A DNA stretch of 64,000 bases from Jejubacter calystegiae (GCF_005671395.1 NZ_CP040428.1:1984001-2048000); one strand, 5' to 3'. Positions 44,450 through 52,553 are shown, counted from the stretch's first letter. Made by a program: numbers and translations. The notes: a model not told the origin generated them from the sequence alone.

Positions 44450-45328
44450 ATGACAGAGACGCAAAATGATCCCCTGCTGCCCGGTTATTCGTTTAACGCC
44501 CATCTGGTGGCGGGATTAACGCCCATCGAGGCCAGCGGTCCGCTGGATTTCTTTATCGATCGTCCGCTGGGCATGAAGGGGTTTATCCTCAACCGTACCG
44601 TGCGCGGGGAGGGCATTATTAATAACCAGGGCCAGCAATTTATCTGCCGCACCGGCGATATGCTGTTGTTCCCGCCGGGGGAGGTTCACCACTACGGTCG
44701 CCATCCCGACAGCCCGGAATGGTATCACCAGTGGGTCTATTTCCGGCCTCGCGCCTACTGGCACGAGTGGCTGAACTGGCCCGCTATCTTCGCGAAAACC
44801 GGCTTTTTTCGTCCGGCCGAAGAGCACCAGCGCCACTTTTCACGACTGTTTCAACTGATTATCGATGCCGGTCATGGGGAGGGGCGCTACGCAGAGCTGC
44901 TGGCGATCAATCTGCTGGAGCAGCTGTTGCTGCGTCGTATGGATGCCCTGAGCGAATCCCAGAAGGCGCCGCTGGATAACCGGGTGCGCGATGCCTGTCA
45001 GTACATCACCGACCATCTGGCGGACAGCCGCTTTGATATCGCAAGCGTCGCGCAGCACGTCTGCCTGTCGCCGTCGCGCCTTTCTCATCTGTTTCGCCAG
45101 CAACTGGGGGTCAGCGTGCTGGGCTGGCGCGAGGATCAGCGCATCAGCCAGGCCAGGCTGTTGCTAAGCACCACGCGACTGCCGATTGCCAGCGTGGGTC
45201 GAAACGTCGGCTTTGAGGATCAGCTCTATTTTTCCCGGGTCTTTAAGAAGTGCACCGGGGCCAGTCCCAGCGAGTTTCGGGCCGGTTGCGAGCAGCTTAA
45301 TCGCGATGAGTCGTTAAACCATGTTTGA
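44450..45328 (+). CDS. araC: Arabinose operon regulator AraC
   Basis: Represses araBAD without L-arabinose and activates it with arabinose plus CRP. From the ATG at 44450 (GGAGG 10 nt upstream) it is 292 residues, as in E. coli. An N-terminal arabinose-binding cupin with a flexible arm ([14 protein letters not shown]) and a dimerisation helix precede two C-terminal helix-turn-helix motifs; [21 protein letters not shown] and [19 protein letters not shown] are given here as landmarks in shortened form. The alternative ATG at 44441 touches the ribosome binding site and was rejected. Confidence 0.98.
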   Translation: MTETQNDPLLPGYSFNAHLVAGLTPIEASGPLDFFIDRPLGMKGFILNRTVRGEGIINNQGQQFICRTGDMLLFPPGEVHHYGRHPDSPEWYHQWVYFRPRAYWHEWLNWPAIFAKTGFFRPAEEHQRHFSRLFQLIIDAGHGEGRYAELLAINLLEQLLLRRMDALSESQKAPLDNRVRDACQYITDHLADSRFDIASVAQHVCLSPSRLSHLFRQQLGVSVLGWREDQRISQARLLLSTTRLPIASVGRNVGFEDQLYFSRVFKKCTGASPSEFRAGCEQLNRDESLNHV

Positions 45329-45336
45329 ACCGGTTA

Positions 45337-45360
45337 CGTCGGGCAGCTTGACGCCCGACG
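45337..45360 (+). other. Hairpin between araC and dedA-family gene
   Basis: A perfect 8-bp stem CGTCGGGC/GCCCGACG (45337-45344 with 45353-45360), 9 bp after the araC stop. No T run follows. It could stabilise the araC mRNA end. Confidence 0.5.
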
Positions 45361-45406
45361 GCCTCATCAGGAGAATCGAGCGACTGCGCCTTCAACCGGA
45401 CACGCT

Positions 45407-46165
45407 ATGGAAGATTTTCTGCAACACTTCGTTACCCACTACTCCCTGATCGCCGTCTGGTTGGTCGCTTTTCTTGAATCACTGGCGCTGGTGGGGCTGA
45501 TTATGCCCGGCACTGTGGTAATGGCCGCGCTGGGGGCGCTGATCGGTAGTGGGCAGGTGAATTTCTACTCCGCATGGCTGGTGGGAACCGTTGGCTGCCT
45601 GCTGGCGGACTGGATCTCGTACTGGCTGGGCTGGCGCTTCCGGGGGCCGTTGCACCGCTGGTCATTTCTGAAAAAGCAGAAGTCATGGCTGGATAAAACT
45701 GAGCACGCCCTGCACCAGCACAGCATGTTCACCATTCTGCTGGGGCGTTTTATTGGGCCGACGCGGCCGCTGGTGCCAATGGTGGCCGGTATGCTGGAGC
45801 TGCCGGTACGCAAGTTTATCAGCCCCAATATCATTGGCTGCGTGCTCTGGCCGCCATTCTACTTCCTGCCCGGCATTCTGGCCGGCGCGGCCATTGATAT
45901 CCCCGCCGGAATGGAAAGCGGCGCCTTTAAATGGTGGCTGCTGGCGGCGGCGCTGCTGCTGTGGCTGGCGGGGTGGCTGTGCTGGCGCTTGTGGCGTAGC
46001 GGTAAGGCGGCGAAGGATAAGCTAACGGCGTATCTGCCGCGTGGCCGACTGTTGTGGCTGGCGCCGCTTTGCGCGGCAGCGGCGATCGCCGTGACGTTGC
46101 GGGTGGCGCTCCACCCGCTGATGCCGGTTTATCTCAGGATCCTGGGTAAGGTGTTGGGGCTCTGA
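45407..46165 (+). CDS. yabI: DedA-family inner-membrane protein (YabI)
   Basis: Polytopic membrane protein of the DedA superfamily. Members act as undecaprenyl-phosphate or phospholipid flippases, or in proton-dependent homeostasis; the specific role of YabI is not known. The 252 residues contain about five hydrophobic segments, the ExxxPxPGE-like loop replaced by [12 protein letters not shown], and the family motif [18 protein letters not shown]. coli YabI has about 254 residues. Its last 32 bases overlap the convergent thiQ. Confidence 0.93.
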   Translation: MEDFLQHFVTHYSLIAVWLVAFLESLALVGLIMPGTVVMAALGALIGSGQVNFYSAWLVGTVGCLLADWISYWLGWRFRGPLHRWSFLKKQKSWLDKTEHALHQHSMFTILLGRFIGPTRPLVPMVAGMLELPVRKFISPNIIGCVLWPPFYFLPGILAGAAIDIPAGMESGAFKWWLLAAALLLWLAGWLCWRLWRSGKAAKDKLTAYLPRGRLLWLAPLCAAAAIAVTLRVALHPLMPVYLRILGKVLGL

Positions 46166-46853
46166 TGCCAAGCGTGCGCGAGGCGCTGGCCTCGCCGCTT
46201 AATAACTGCGCCGTATCGCCGTCCCAGTAGATGCGGCCATCCACCACCACCAGGCTGCGAGGCGCTATCTGCGCGGCATCTTCCAGACTGTGCGATACCA
46301 TCAGCAGGGTGAGCTGTCGGCTGCGGCAGATTTCATCCAGCAGGGCGAGCATCTCCTGGCGCAGAGCCGGATCGAGGGCGGAAAACGGCTCATCCAGCAG
46401 CAACAGAGGCTGCTGTCGGATAAGACAGCGCGCCAGGGCCGCCCGCTGGCGCTGGCCGCCGGAAAGCTCGCCAGGGCGCCTTTCCAGTAGCTCACCTATC
46501 GCCATCTGAGCGGCGATGCTCTCCACCTCTTTGCGCTGCTGCGCATTCAGCCGCAGGCCGGGATTCAGTCCCAGGCCGATGTTCTGGCGTACGCTGAGGT
46601 GCGGGAACAGATTGTGCTCCTGAAACAGCATCGAGACTGGTCGCTGGTCGGGCGCCGTATGGGTATGATCGGCGCCGTCAAGAACAATGCGGCCGCTGCC
46701 CGGCGTCAGAAAACCGGCAATCAGATTCAGAAGCGTGCTTTTTCCTGCGCCGCTGGGGCCGAGTATCGCCAGGCGCTCGCCGCGGGCGACCTGCAGGCTA
46801 AAGCGCATGGGCAGGTGATGATACAGCCAGGTTACATCAGTCAGTGTCAGCAT
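46134..46853 (-). CDS. thiQ: Thiamine ABC transporter ATP-binding subunit
   Basis: ATPase that drives the ThiB-ThiP importer for thiamine and its phosphates. The 239 residues contain Walker [10 protein letters not shown] at 32-40, the signature LSGGQRQR and Walker [13 protein letters not shown]. Its C terminus is about seven residues longer than E. coli ThiQ and runs under the end of yabI on the other strand. The start overlaps the thiP stop by 17 bp. Confidence 0.97.
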   Translation of the reverse strand: MLTLTDVTWLYHHLPMRFSLQVARGERLAILGPSGAGKSTLLNLIAGFLTPGSGRIVLDGADHTHTAPDQRPVSMLFQEHNLFPHLSVRQNIGLGLNPGLRLNAQQRKEVESIAAQMAIGELLERRPGELSGGQRQRAALARCLIRQQPLLLLDEPFSALDPALRQEMLALLDEICRSRQLTLLMVSHSLEDAAQIAPRSLVVVDGRIYWDGDTAQLLSGEASASRTLGIRAPTPYPGS

Positions 46854-48447
46854 GGCGCCCCGGTAATTTTTCCATCAGAGTGAACAGCGTCAGACAGAGC
46901 AGCAGGAGCAGTAGCGCGGTGACTGCGCCATCATCGCTACGGTAAGCGCCGATCTGCTGGTAGAGATAAAAAGGCAGTGTGCGGAAATCCTCATTGCCGA
47001 ACAGCGCCACTACGCCAAAATCGCCAATCGACAGAACGCAGGCGAAGGCCAGCGCCTGGCCAAGAGGGCGCTTCAGGGCCCGTAGCTCGATAATCCTCAG
47101 ACGGTGAATACCGCGGATGCCCAGCCCCTGACACAGCGGACCGTAGCGCTCAGCCAGATCGCGCATGGGATTTTCCAGCACTTTGAGGGCGTAAGGAATG
47201 GCCATCAGCGCATTGGTGAAGATAACGATAGCATCCGCTGATTCCGGCAGACCAACGGTGGCGTTAAGCAGCAGGAAGAAGCCGGTTGCCAGCACGATGC
47301 CTGGTATAGCGAGGATCAGCATGCCGCTCAGCTCCAGCGCCTGGCCCGCCAGCGGCTGCTTACGTAGCCTTAGCTCGCGGGAGCTCCAGAGCAGCATCAG
47401 GGTCAGTACGACACAAAGAAGACCAGCGGCGATGGCTATTCGCAGTGAAGTCCAGACTGCCTGCCATAGCGCGCTCTGCTGGAGCAGACGCGGCAGGTCG
47501 CCGCGCAGGCCATCCACCACAATCGCCAGCAGAGGCGGCAGCATCAACAGCAGGAGGAGTACGATCAGCAGCGAATCCAGCCCGCGAGAGAGCAGGGTGC
47601 TGTCGGGGGGGCGCCAGCCCGTCGCCATGGTGGCTCCACTGGGAATCGCTTTGCTAAAACGCTGGGCCAGCAGCATGAGCGCCAGGCAGCAGAATAGCTG
47701 AATAAGCGCCAGTAATGCCGCCCGGGCGGGATCGTAGTCATAGCTAAGGGCCTGGTAGATGGCCAGTTCGATGGTAGTGGCTTTTGGGCCGCCGCCCAGC
47801 GCCAGCACGGTGGCGAAGCTTGCGAAGCACAGCATAAAAATCAGGGCGGCGGTGGGGAAAATTTGACGTCGCAGCCAGGGCCATTCCACCAGACGGAACA
47901 GCGACCAGCCGCGTATCCCTAACTGAGCGGCAAGCCTGCGCTGTTCGCCGGGAATACTCTCCAGCGACTGGAGCAGCAGGCGGGTAGCCATCGGCAAATT
48001 AAAAAAGAGGTGCGCCAGCAGGATCCCCTGCAGGCCATAGGGCGAAAACGTCCAGTCGATGCCCAGCCACTGGCAGAGTTCGGCCAGCCAGCCCTGGCGG
48101 CCATAAACGGAAAGCAGGCCGAAAACCGCGACCAGCACCGGCAGCACCAGGGTCATGGCACAAAGCCGCAGCAGGAGCTGGCGCCCGGGAAAGCGGCGGC
48201 GCCACAGCGCCCGGGCCAGGGGAATGGCCGGGAGCACCGAGAACAATGCGGAAAGGAACGCCTGCCAGAAGGAAAAGCGCACCACGTGCCACAGATAGCT
48301 GTCCTGGAGCAGGGTACGGGGCGCGATGCCCGGTGCGCTGAACCACAGGGCGCCAAAGGCGGCCAGCGCCACGCCGAGCATCAATCCAGCGGCGAGCAGG
48401 CCAGGCCACAGCCAGCCGGGAATTAGCGGCTGAGGGCGCGCTGCCAT
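46837..48447 (-). CDS. thiP: Thiamine ABC transporter permease
   Basis: Inner-membrane permease of the thiamine/TPP importer. It is 536 residues, as in E. coli; a tandem duplication of a binding-protein-dependent transport domain gives about twelve membrane segments. Both halves carry EAA-type loops (near [14 protein letters not shown] and near [17 protein letters not shown]). It overlaps thiB by 25 bp upstream and thiQ by 17 bp downstream. Confidence 0.97.
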   Translation of the reverse strand: MAARPQPLIPGWLWPGLLAAGLMLGVALAAFGALWFSAPGIAPRTLLQDSYLWHVVRFSFWQAFLSALFSVLPAIPLARALWRRRFPGRQLLLRLCAMTLVLPVLVAVFGLLSVYGRQGWLAELCQWLGIDWTFSPYGLQGILLAHLFFNLPMATRLLLQSLESIPGEQRRLAAQLGIRGWSLFRLVEWPWLRRQIFPTAALIFMLCFASFATVLALGGGPKATTIELAIYQALSYDYDPARAALLALIQLFCCLALMLLAQRFSKAIPSGATMATGWRPPDSTLLSRGLDSLLIVLLLLLMLPPLLAIVVDGLRGDLPRLLQQSALWQAVWTSLRIAIAAGLLCVVLTLMLLWSSRELRLRKQPLAGQALELSGMLILAIPGIVLATGFFLLLNATVGLPESADAIVIFTNALMAIPYALKVLENPMRDLAERYGPLCQGLGIRGIHRLRIIELRALKRPLGQALAFACVLSIGDFGVVALFGNEDFRTLPFYLYQQIGAYRSDDGAVTALLLLLLCLTLFTLMEKLPGRHADTD

Positions 48448-49406
48448 TCACCGATCCAGGCGGCGCGCTGCTGGGCGACCTGTTGGGGGGTAAACTGTAA
48501 CGTCTTTTGAGGTCGGGTCAGGCTGTTAAAGCCTTCAGGCAGAGCGACCTGGCTTACCGGATACATCCAGTTGCCGGTGGGAATGGTCTGCTGGAATTCC
48601 TTTGATACTACAAACTGCATAAACTTTTGGGCCAGCTCCGGCTGTTTGCTGCTTTTCAAACGGGCTGCGACCTCTACCTGCATATAGTGGCCTTCGCTAA
48701 AGTCGGCGGCGGCGTAGTTATCTTTGTGCTCTTCAATAAGTGAATAGGCCGGAGAGGTGGTGTAGCTGAGTACCAGATCCCCTTCACCTTTCAGAAACAG
48801 CCCCCAGGATTCGCTCCATCCCCGGGTCACGGTCACTGTCTTACTGGCCAGCTTCTGCCAGGCTTCGGGGGCCTGGTCGCCATAGACCTGCTTCATCCAC
48901 AGCAGCATGCCCAGTCCGGGGGTACTGGTTCGGGGATCCTGATAGATAACGCGCCATTTCCTGTCGTTTTCCACCAGTTCTTTCAGGCTCTTAGGGGGAT
49001 TCTTCAGGCGGTTTTTATCGTATACGAAAGCGAACCAGCCGTAGTCATAAGGGACGAAGGTCTCGTTTTGCCAGCCGCCCGGCAGAGTCAGGTGACGGGT
49101 ATCCACGTCGCTTTTGGCGAACAGGCCACTTTGGGTTGCCGCCTCCAGCAGGTTGTTATCCAGCCCCAGCACCACATCCGCTTTGCTGTTTTTCCCTTCC
49201 ATTCGCAGGCGGTTTAGCAGGGCGACGCCGTCTTCCAGCGCGACAAATTTAAGCTGGCAGTCGCAGTCGGCCTCGAAGGCCTTTTTAATGGCAGGGCCCG
49301 GGCCCCAGTCGGCGGCGAAAGAGTCATAGGTATAGACGGTGAGCTGCGGACCCGCGAAGGCGGGCAGGGCGACCAGCGTCAGCAGCACAGGCAGTTTGTT
49401 CAGCAC
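48423..49406 (-). CDS. thiB: Periplasmic thiamine-binding protein
   Basis: Captures thiamine, TMP and TPP for the ThiPQ importer. The GTG at 49406 with GGAG 6 nt upstream gives 327 residues, as in E. coli TbpA; the long frame upstream runs through the riboswitch and is not protein. The signal peptide is about 1-18 (cut after AFA), and the mature part begins GPQLTVYTYDSFAADWGPGP. It is the first gene of thiBPQ and is controlled by the TPP riboswitch just upstream. Confidence 0.97.
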   Translation of the reverse strand: MLNKLPVLLTLVALPAFAGPQLTVYTYDSFAADWGPGPAIKKAFEADCDCQLKFVALEDGVALLNRLRMEGKNSKADVVLGLDNNLLEAATQSGLFAKSDVDTRHLTLPGGWQNETFVPYDYGWFAFVYDKNRLKNPPKSLKELVENDRKWRVIYQDPRTSTPGLGMLLWMKQVYGDQAPEAWQKLASKTVTVTRGWSESWGLFLKGEGDLVLSYTTSPAYSLIEEHKDNYAAADFSEGHYMQVEVAARLKSSKQPELAQKFMQFVVSKEFQQTIPTGNWMYPVSQVALPEGFNSLTRPQKTLQFTPQQVAQQRAAWIGEWQRALSR

Positions 49407-49449
49407 TTTGCACTCCAGTATTGGGTGGCAAAGGATTTTGGGCGTGGCC

Positions 49450-49525
49450 TCAAATCCCTCCGCCGGTGTTATCCGGATCAGGTTCGACGGGTATCTCTCA
49501 GCTCGTGGCACCCCGTTGAGAATGG
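49450..49525 (-). ncRNA. TPP riboswitch (thi box) of thiBPQ
   Basis: On the minus strand the conserved core is clear: GGGGTGCC, then CTGAGAGATACCC, then ACCTGATCCGGATAACACC, and finally the GGAGGGA arm. This is the thiamine pyrophosphate aptamer. It ends about 45 nt before the thiB GTG. In E. coli the corresponding element represses tbpA when TPP is bound, probably by hiding the ribosome binding site. No separate terminator hairpin is seen, which fits translational control. Confidence 0.95.
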
Positions 49526-49530
49526 CCCAC

Positions 49531-49559
49531 ATTGTAATGAGTTAACGGGAGTAGCGAAA
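49531..49559 (-). promoter_or_regulatory. Probable thiBPQ promoter
   Basis: Minus-strand -10 TACAAT (complement of 49531-49536) with -35 TTTCGC (complement of 49554-49559), 17-bp spacer. It is placed so that transcription would begin right at the riboswitch. The -35 is weak. Confidence 0.55.
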
Positions 49560-49570
49560 GGCGCGTGGGG

Positions 49571-49599
49571 GATTAAGGAAACCGCCCCTTACGGGGCGG
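49571..49599 (-). terminator. Terminator of the small-peptide transcript
   Basis: Minus-strand stem CCGCCCC/GGGGCGG (49593-49599 with 49582-49588) with a four-base loop, then TTTCCTTAAT. It begins 10 bp after the stop codon of the 39-codon frame. The T run is short, so strength is moderate. Confidence 0.6.
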
Positions 49600-49608
49600 C
49601 TACCGGGC

Positions 49609-49728
49609 TTACCTGCCTGGTACGACAATCGTCACTGAAAATGCGTTATGGGAGATATTCCATCCCCCATTTCCGGATGACAGCAGTGCACCAGAAACAA
49701 CGATGACAATACAAAAGTACCGTTTCAT
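49609..49728 (-). CDS. Small hydrophobic peptide, candidate type I toxin
   Basis: A 39-codon frame too short for routine gene calling. It starts MKRYFCIVIVVSGALLSSG: two basic residues, a hydrophobic run (about 4-16) and small residues, like a signal peptide or short membrane anchor. The rest has NGGWNISHNAFSV and the tail TIVVPGR. The minus-strand AGGA lies 7 nt before the ATG, and a terminator follows the stop by 10 bp. Its long structured leader and the adjacent antisense RNA resemble type I toxins such as TimP, ShoB or ZorO in layout. I do not recognise the peptide by sequence with certainty. Confidence 0.55.
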   Translation of the reverse strand: MKRYFCIVIVVSGALLSSGNGGWNISHNAFSVTIVVPGR

Positions 49729-49829
49729 TGTGCGGTCCTGACTATAGACCGCTTCACGACGTCACCGCCGGAAATATCGCCGTGAGTGCAAGCACCTTGG
49801 GTGTGCTTGCGTATACGGCCATTGGACAT
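49725..49829 (-). CDS. Leader reading frame overlapping the small peptide gene
   Basis: A 34-codon frame starting MSNGRIRKHTQGACTHG and ending VKRSIVRTAQ. Its TGA overlaps the peptide's ATG as ATGA, a classic coupling overlap. A purine-rich GGAAAAGG runs directly up to the ATG. The antisense target (49796-49813) falls within its codons 6-12. By analogy with mok-hok, translation of this leader could open the peptide's start site, and antisense pairing would stop that. It may instead be non-coding leader. Confidence 0.35.
   Translation of the reverse strand: MSNGRIRKHTQGACTHGDISGGDVVKRSIVRTAQ
49788..49810 (-). other. Hairpin in the small-peptide mRNA leader
   Basis: Perfect 8-bp inverted repeat GCAAGCAC/GTGCTTGC (49788-49795 with 49803-49810) around the 7-nt loop that reads ACCCAAG in the mRNA. 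The loop and one arm are exactly complementary to the divergent RNA starting near 49948, so this looks like the docking hairpin for an antisense RNA. Confidence 0.6.
49796..49813 (+). repeat. 18-bp direct repeat, copy 1 (in the peptide mRNA leader)
   Basis: CTTGGGTGTGCTTGCGTA, identical to 49949-49966, 153 bp away. On the minus strand this copy is in the leader of the small-peptide transcript. Confidence 0.95.
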
Positions 49830-49912
49830 CCTTTTCCAGGTCCGGCGCCCGCTTGCTTAAGACGGTGAAAAGGCCCGACTGAATGGTACATCTCAAAGCC
49901 TCGAACAGATAC

Positions 49913-49945
49913 TTGACTTTAGCGAAAAAGCGGCACAGTATGCAA
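49913..49945. promoter_or_regulatory. Overlapping divergent promoters of the candidate toxin-antitoxin pair
   Basis: Plus strand: -35 TTGACT (49913-49918), 17-bp spacer, -10 CAGTAT (49936-49941), giving a start near 49948. Minus strand: -35 TTGCAT (complement of 49940-49945), 17-bp spacer, weak -10 CTAAAG (complement of 49917-49922), giving a start near 49910. The plus-strand -35 is good; both -10 elements are poor, so these assignments are tentative. Confidence 0.4.
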
Positions 49946-49947
49946 AA

Positions 49948-50043
49948 ACTTGGGTGTGCTTGCGTAACACTGGACACACAACCCTGTTGGAAGGGCCGCT
50001 TACCTGACCAGCACAAAAAAACCGCCGCCATGGCGGTTTTTTT
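49948..50043 (+). ncRNA. Candidate antisense (antitoxin) small RNA
   Basis: A predicted RNA of about 95 nt reading away from the small-peptide gene. Its first 18 bases (49949-49966) repeat 49796-49813 and are therefore perfectly complementary to the peptide mRNA leader. It ends at the strong hairpin and T7 at 50011-50043. In type I systems with divergently encoded antitoxins (IstR, OhsC, OrzO, TimR), a short RNA pairs through a similar 18-23 nt stretch near its 5' end. No reading frame of note lies in it. Confidence 0.5.
49949..49966 (+). repeat. 18-bp direct repeat, copy 2 (5' end of the candidate antitoxin RNA)
   Basis: CTTGGGTGTGCTTGCGTA, identical to 49796-49813; flanking bases differ on both sides. 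Confidence 0.95.
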
Positions 50044-50047
50044 GTGC
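50011..50047. terminator. Strong bidirectional terminator after sgrR
   Basis: A perfect 16-bp stem (50011-50026 with 50032-50047) with the loop GCCAT, including seven A on one side and seven T on the other. It ends sgrR on the minus strand and the candidate antisense RNA on the plus strand. Confidence 0.93.
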
Positions 50048-50055
50048 CCGAAAAC

Positions 50056-51714
50056 TTAAGCATCCGGCGGCGCGAACCAGGCGGATTTAAAGTCGAACCA
50101 GCCCAGGGTGTTCATCCGCAGACCACGCATACTGCGCTGGCCCTGGAGCATCAGCCAGTGGTGAATAAGCGGCTGGATCTCAAGGCTGGCAAGGCGCTGG
50201 CGGCACCATTCGGCCAGATCCAGTTCGCCAGCCCGCCAGCGGCGCGCATCTTCATGCCAGTCGCCGGGAATGCAGCGCTGGAGCAGCGGTACTTCGTACA
50301 GATGGGCAAACAGTGAAAACTCCAGCGGCAGGGTAAAATTGGCGCTGTTCAGCCAGATATCGCTGATATCGTCTCCTTTATGCCACTGGTCGTAGTCCAC
50401 CTCTTTAACGATCAAACTCACTCCGCATTCGGCCAGCAACTGGTGAATAATACCGCCCAGAATCTGATGTTCGGCATGGTCGCGGTAGAAGGTCAGGGTG
50501 AGAGTATCAAGGTCAGCCGGTTTCTCGACGACCTCTGGCGGTTGGGCGTGGTGCCAGCGTGGTAGCAGCCCCCAGGCCGGGAACCAGTAACGCTGATATT
50601 GTTCACCGGCCCGGTAAATGAGACTGACAGGCGAGAGAATATGGTTCAGCCAGAGTTTAATGTCATCGCGACAACCGAGTGCCGAGCGGGCGTCGAACAA
50701 AATATAGTAGCACCCCTCTTCCAGTCGGCTCTCCACTGCTTTTTCGCTGTCGCCGCTGCCTTCCAGCTGTACTCCGCAGCTGAGATCCTCGCTAATTTCC
50801 GGCAATACCCAGAAATTCACTTCGTCGATGAGCGCCCGGTAACCGAAATAGTCATCGAAGGCATGGATTTTCAGCTGGTTATTGGTATTGCGCTCTACCG
50901 CATAGGGGCCGCTTCCCACCGGCTGGCGGGCGAAGTCTGGCATCTTGCGCCATTCCCTGGGCAGTACCATGGCGGCGGAATTGCCCATCAGCCAGGGGAG
51001 CCAGCGATCGGGCTGGTTAAGGTGGATATCGAGCGTCCAGGCGGTAGGGGAGTCGATACCCACAATATGAGCGTAAAGCGGTGTGGGATTGATGCGTTGC
51101 AGCGTGTCGATAACGTCCTGCATATCCAGTTCGCGGCCGTGATGAAAATGAATGCCGGGACGCAGGTAGAAACGCCAGTGCAGCGGCGAAAGTTGTTGCC
51201 AGTGGTGGGCGATATCCGCTTCGGCTTCCCCGTTTTCCTCATTTATGCGCGTCAGGCCGCTAAAAATTTGCCGCACCACGTGGCTTTCTGAACGGCGCAG
51301 TGCGGTTCCGGGCAGAAGATTTAACAGCGGGCGATAGTAGAGCACCCGTAAAATATGGCGCCCCTGGCGGAAACTGCGGCCCAGATGGGAGACGATCATC
51401 TGGCGTACCGTCTGACGATCGCCCACCAGTTGAAGCAGTTGTTCGATGCGATCCTGTTCCAGTAGATCTTCGGCCCGCTGCTGCTGGAGCGTCAGCCCGG
51501 TGTAGATAAAGGTGAGTCGGGAGCGCCTTCCCCGGCCGGCTTCCGCCTGCCAGGTGAGCCACCCTTTCTCTTGCATGGCGTTAAGCAGGGTGCGCATATG
51601 GCGGCGTGAACAGCTCAGCATCCGGGCAAGATCGTTGAGCGTGGTCTCCTGGGATTTGCCGTCGCAGCACTGCCACAGGCGGATAAACTGTTGTTGCAGG
51701 CGAGAGGAAGGCAT
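50056..51714 (-). CDS. sgrR: Transcriptional regulator SgrR
   Basis: Activator of the SgrS small RNA under glucose-phosphate stress. It is 552 residues (E. coli 551). An N-terminal winged helix-turn-helix domain (about 5-110, with [15 protein letters not shown]) is followed by a domain like the periplasmic solute-binding proteins (SBP_bac_5), thought to sense a sugar phosphate. Its start lies 69 bp from the divergent sgrS, as in E. coli, where SgrR also represses its own gene. Confidence 0.97.
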   Translation of the reverse strand: MPSSRLQQQFIRLWQCCDGKSQETTLNDLARMLSCSRRHMRTLLNAMQEKGWLTWQAEAGRGRRSRLTFIYTGLTLQQQRAEDLLEQDRIEQLLQLVGDRQTVRQMIVSHLGRSFRQGRHILRVLYYRPLLNLLPGTALRRSESHVVRQIFSGLTRINEENGEAEADIAHHWQQLSPLHWRFYLRPGIHFHHGRELDMQDVIDTLQRINPTPLYAHIVGIDSPTAWTLDIHLNQPDRWLPWLMGNSAAMVLPREWRKMPDFARQPVGSGPYAVERNTNNQLKIHAFDDYFGYRALIDEVNFWVLPEISEDLSCGVQLEGSGDSEKAVESRLEEGCYYILFDARSALGCRDDIKLWLNHILSPVSLIYRAGEQYQRYWFPAWGLLPRWHHAQPPEVVEKPADLDTLTLTFYRDHAEHQILGGIIHQLLAECGVSLIVKEVDYDQWHKGDDISDIWLNSANFTLPLEFSLFAHLYEVPLLQRCIPGDWHEDARRWRAGELDLAEWCRQRLASLEIQPLIHHWLMLQGQRSMRGLRMNTLGWFDFKSAWFAPPDA

Positions 51715-51782
51715 AAAAGGGGAACTCCATGACAGAAAGTCATCAATTTTAGTTTCCCTATATTAGGCGAATAATGGTGTCA

Positions 51783-51898
51783 GATGAAAGCGAGGCGCGT
51801 TGACGAATTTGCAGACGATGCGGCGTAGCAGACATCATGTGTGACTGAGTATTGGTGCGAATATCACCGGCCGACGGTTTGTTACCGTCGGCTTTTTT
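51783..51898 (+). ncRNA. sgrS: Glucose-phosphate stress small RNA SgrS, short form without sgrT
   Basis: Hfq-dependent RNA that blocks ptsG translation. The pairing segment GTGTGACTGAGTATTGGTG (51839-51857) and the flanking CATCAT are as in E. coli SgrS. A terminator stem (51870-51878 with 51884-51892) then runs into six T. A -10 AATAAT (51770-51775) with no good -35 fits activation by SgrR. The RNA starts with GATGAA, like E. coli, but is only about 115 nt instead of 227. The 5' region that encodes the 43-residue SgrT in E. coli is replaced by a 14-codon frame unlike SgrT. Confidence 0.92.
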
Positions 51899-51913
51899 AT
51901 GGGCGGAATTCGC

Positions 51914-51940
51914 AAATAAAAACCCCTCCGGGCGGAGGGG
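51914..51940 (-). terminator. Terminator of the leu operon
   Basis: Minus-strand stem CCCCTCCG/CGGAGGGG (51923-51930 with 51933-51940), followed by TTTTTATTT, 7 bp after the leuD stop. Confidence 0.88.
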
Positions 51941-51947
51941 CTGTCGA

Positions 51948-52553
51948 TTAACGGGCGAAGGCGGGCTGCCTCTGTTCCCAGGTCGAGATAGCCTCTTCGT
52001 GCTGCAGCGTCAGGCCAATGCTGTCCAGGCCATTCATCATGCAGTGGCGGCGGAAGGTGTCGATAGTGAAGGGATACTCTTTATCACCGGCGATAACCTT
52101 TTCACCTTCCAGATCTACCGTGAACTTAATGCCCGGCTGGCTTTGAACCAGTTGGAACAGTTCATCTACCTGCTGTTCATTCAGGGTGACCGGCAGCAGT
52201 TGGTTATTAAAGCTGTTGCCGTAAAAAATGTCGGCGAAGCTCGGTGCAATTACCACCTTAAAGCCGTAGTCGGTCAGGGCCCAGGGAGCATGTTCACGGG
52301 ATGATCCGCAGCCAAAGTTTTCACGTGCCAGCAGGATTGAAGCCCCCTGATACTGCGGATAGTTCAGCACAAATTCCGGATTGGGCTGCTCGCCTTTATC
52401 GTCCAGAAAACGCCAGTCGTTAAACAGATGGGCGCCAAAGCCGGTACGGGTCACCTTCTGCAGAAACTGCTTCGGGATGATCGCATCGGTATCGACGTTT
52501 GCGGCGTCCAGTGGGGCGACCAGGCCGGTATGTTGGATAAATTTCTCTGCCAT
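51948..52553 (-). CDS. leuD: 3-isopropylmalate dehydratase small subunit
   Basis: With LeuC, interconverts 2- and 3-isopropylmalate in leucine synthesis. The 201 residues, as in E. coli, form the aconitase-type swivel domain with [26 protein letters not shown] and [10 protein letters not shown]. It follows leuC by 12 bp and is last in the operon. In E. coli setA lies beyond it; here sgrS is the direct neighbour. Confidence 0.98.
   Translation of the reverse strand: MAEKFIQHTGLVAPLDAANVDTDAIIPKQFLQKVTRTGFGAHLFNDWRFLDDKGEQPNPEFVLNYPQYQGASILLARENFGCGSSREHAPWALTDYGFKVVIAPSFADIFYGNSFNNQLLPVTLNEQQVDELFQLVQSQPGIKFTVDLEGEKVIAGDKEYPFTIDTFRRHCMMNGLDSIGLTLQHEEAISTWEQRQPAFAR

Noticed and set aside
45337-45360. 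REP/BIME element after araC
   Set aside because: The 8-bp GC stem resembles half of a REP, but the REP consensus arms and the GTAGGCC/GCCTGATG edges are missing. No typical REP was found in the window.
49407-49532. N-terminal extension of thiB through the riboswitch
   Set aside because: The open frame overlaps the conserved TPP aptamer and has no signal peptide. The GTG at 49406 restores the family length and signal sequence.
49609-49829. Hok/Sok identity for the small peptide locus
   Set aside because: The ATGA leader overlap recalls mok-hok, but the peptide lacks the Hok signature (conserved internal cysteines and the C-terminal YESG-like tail).
49762-50031. 89-codon minus-strand frame across the terminator and direct repeats next to sgrR
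   Set aside because: It starts inside the terminator hairpin and runs through both repeat copies, the promoter region and the leader hairpin. The amino acid pattern is unlike a protein. The leader and 39-codon frames with ribosome binding sites explain the region better.
51782-51828. 14-codon frame at the start of SgrS as a reduced SgrT
   Set aside because: ATG at 51784 to TAG reads MKARRVDEFADDAA, with no similarity to SgrT (MRQFYQHYF...) and no hydrophobic or aromatic character.
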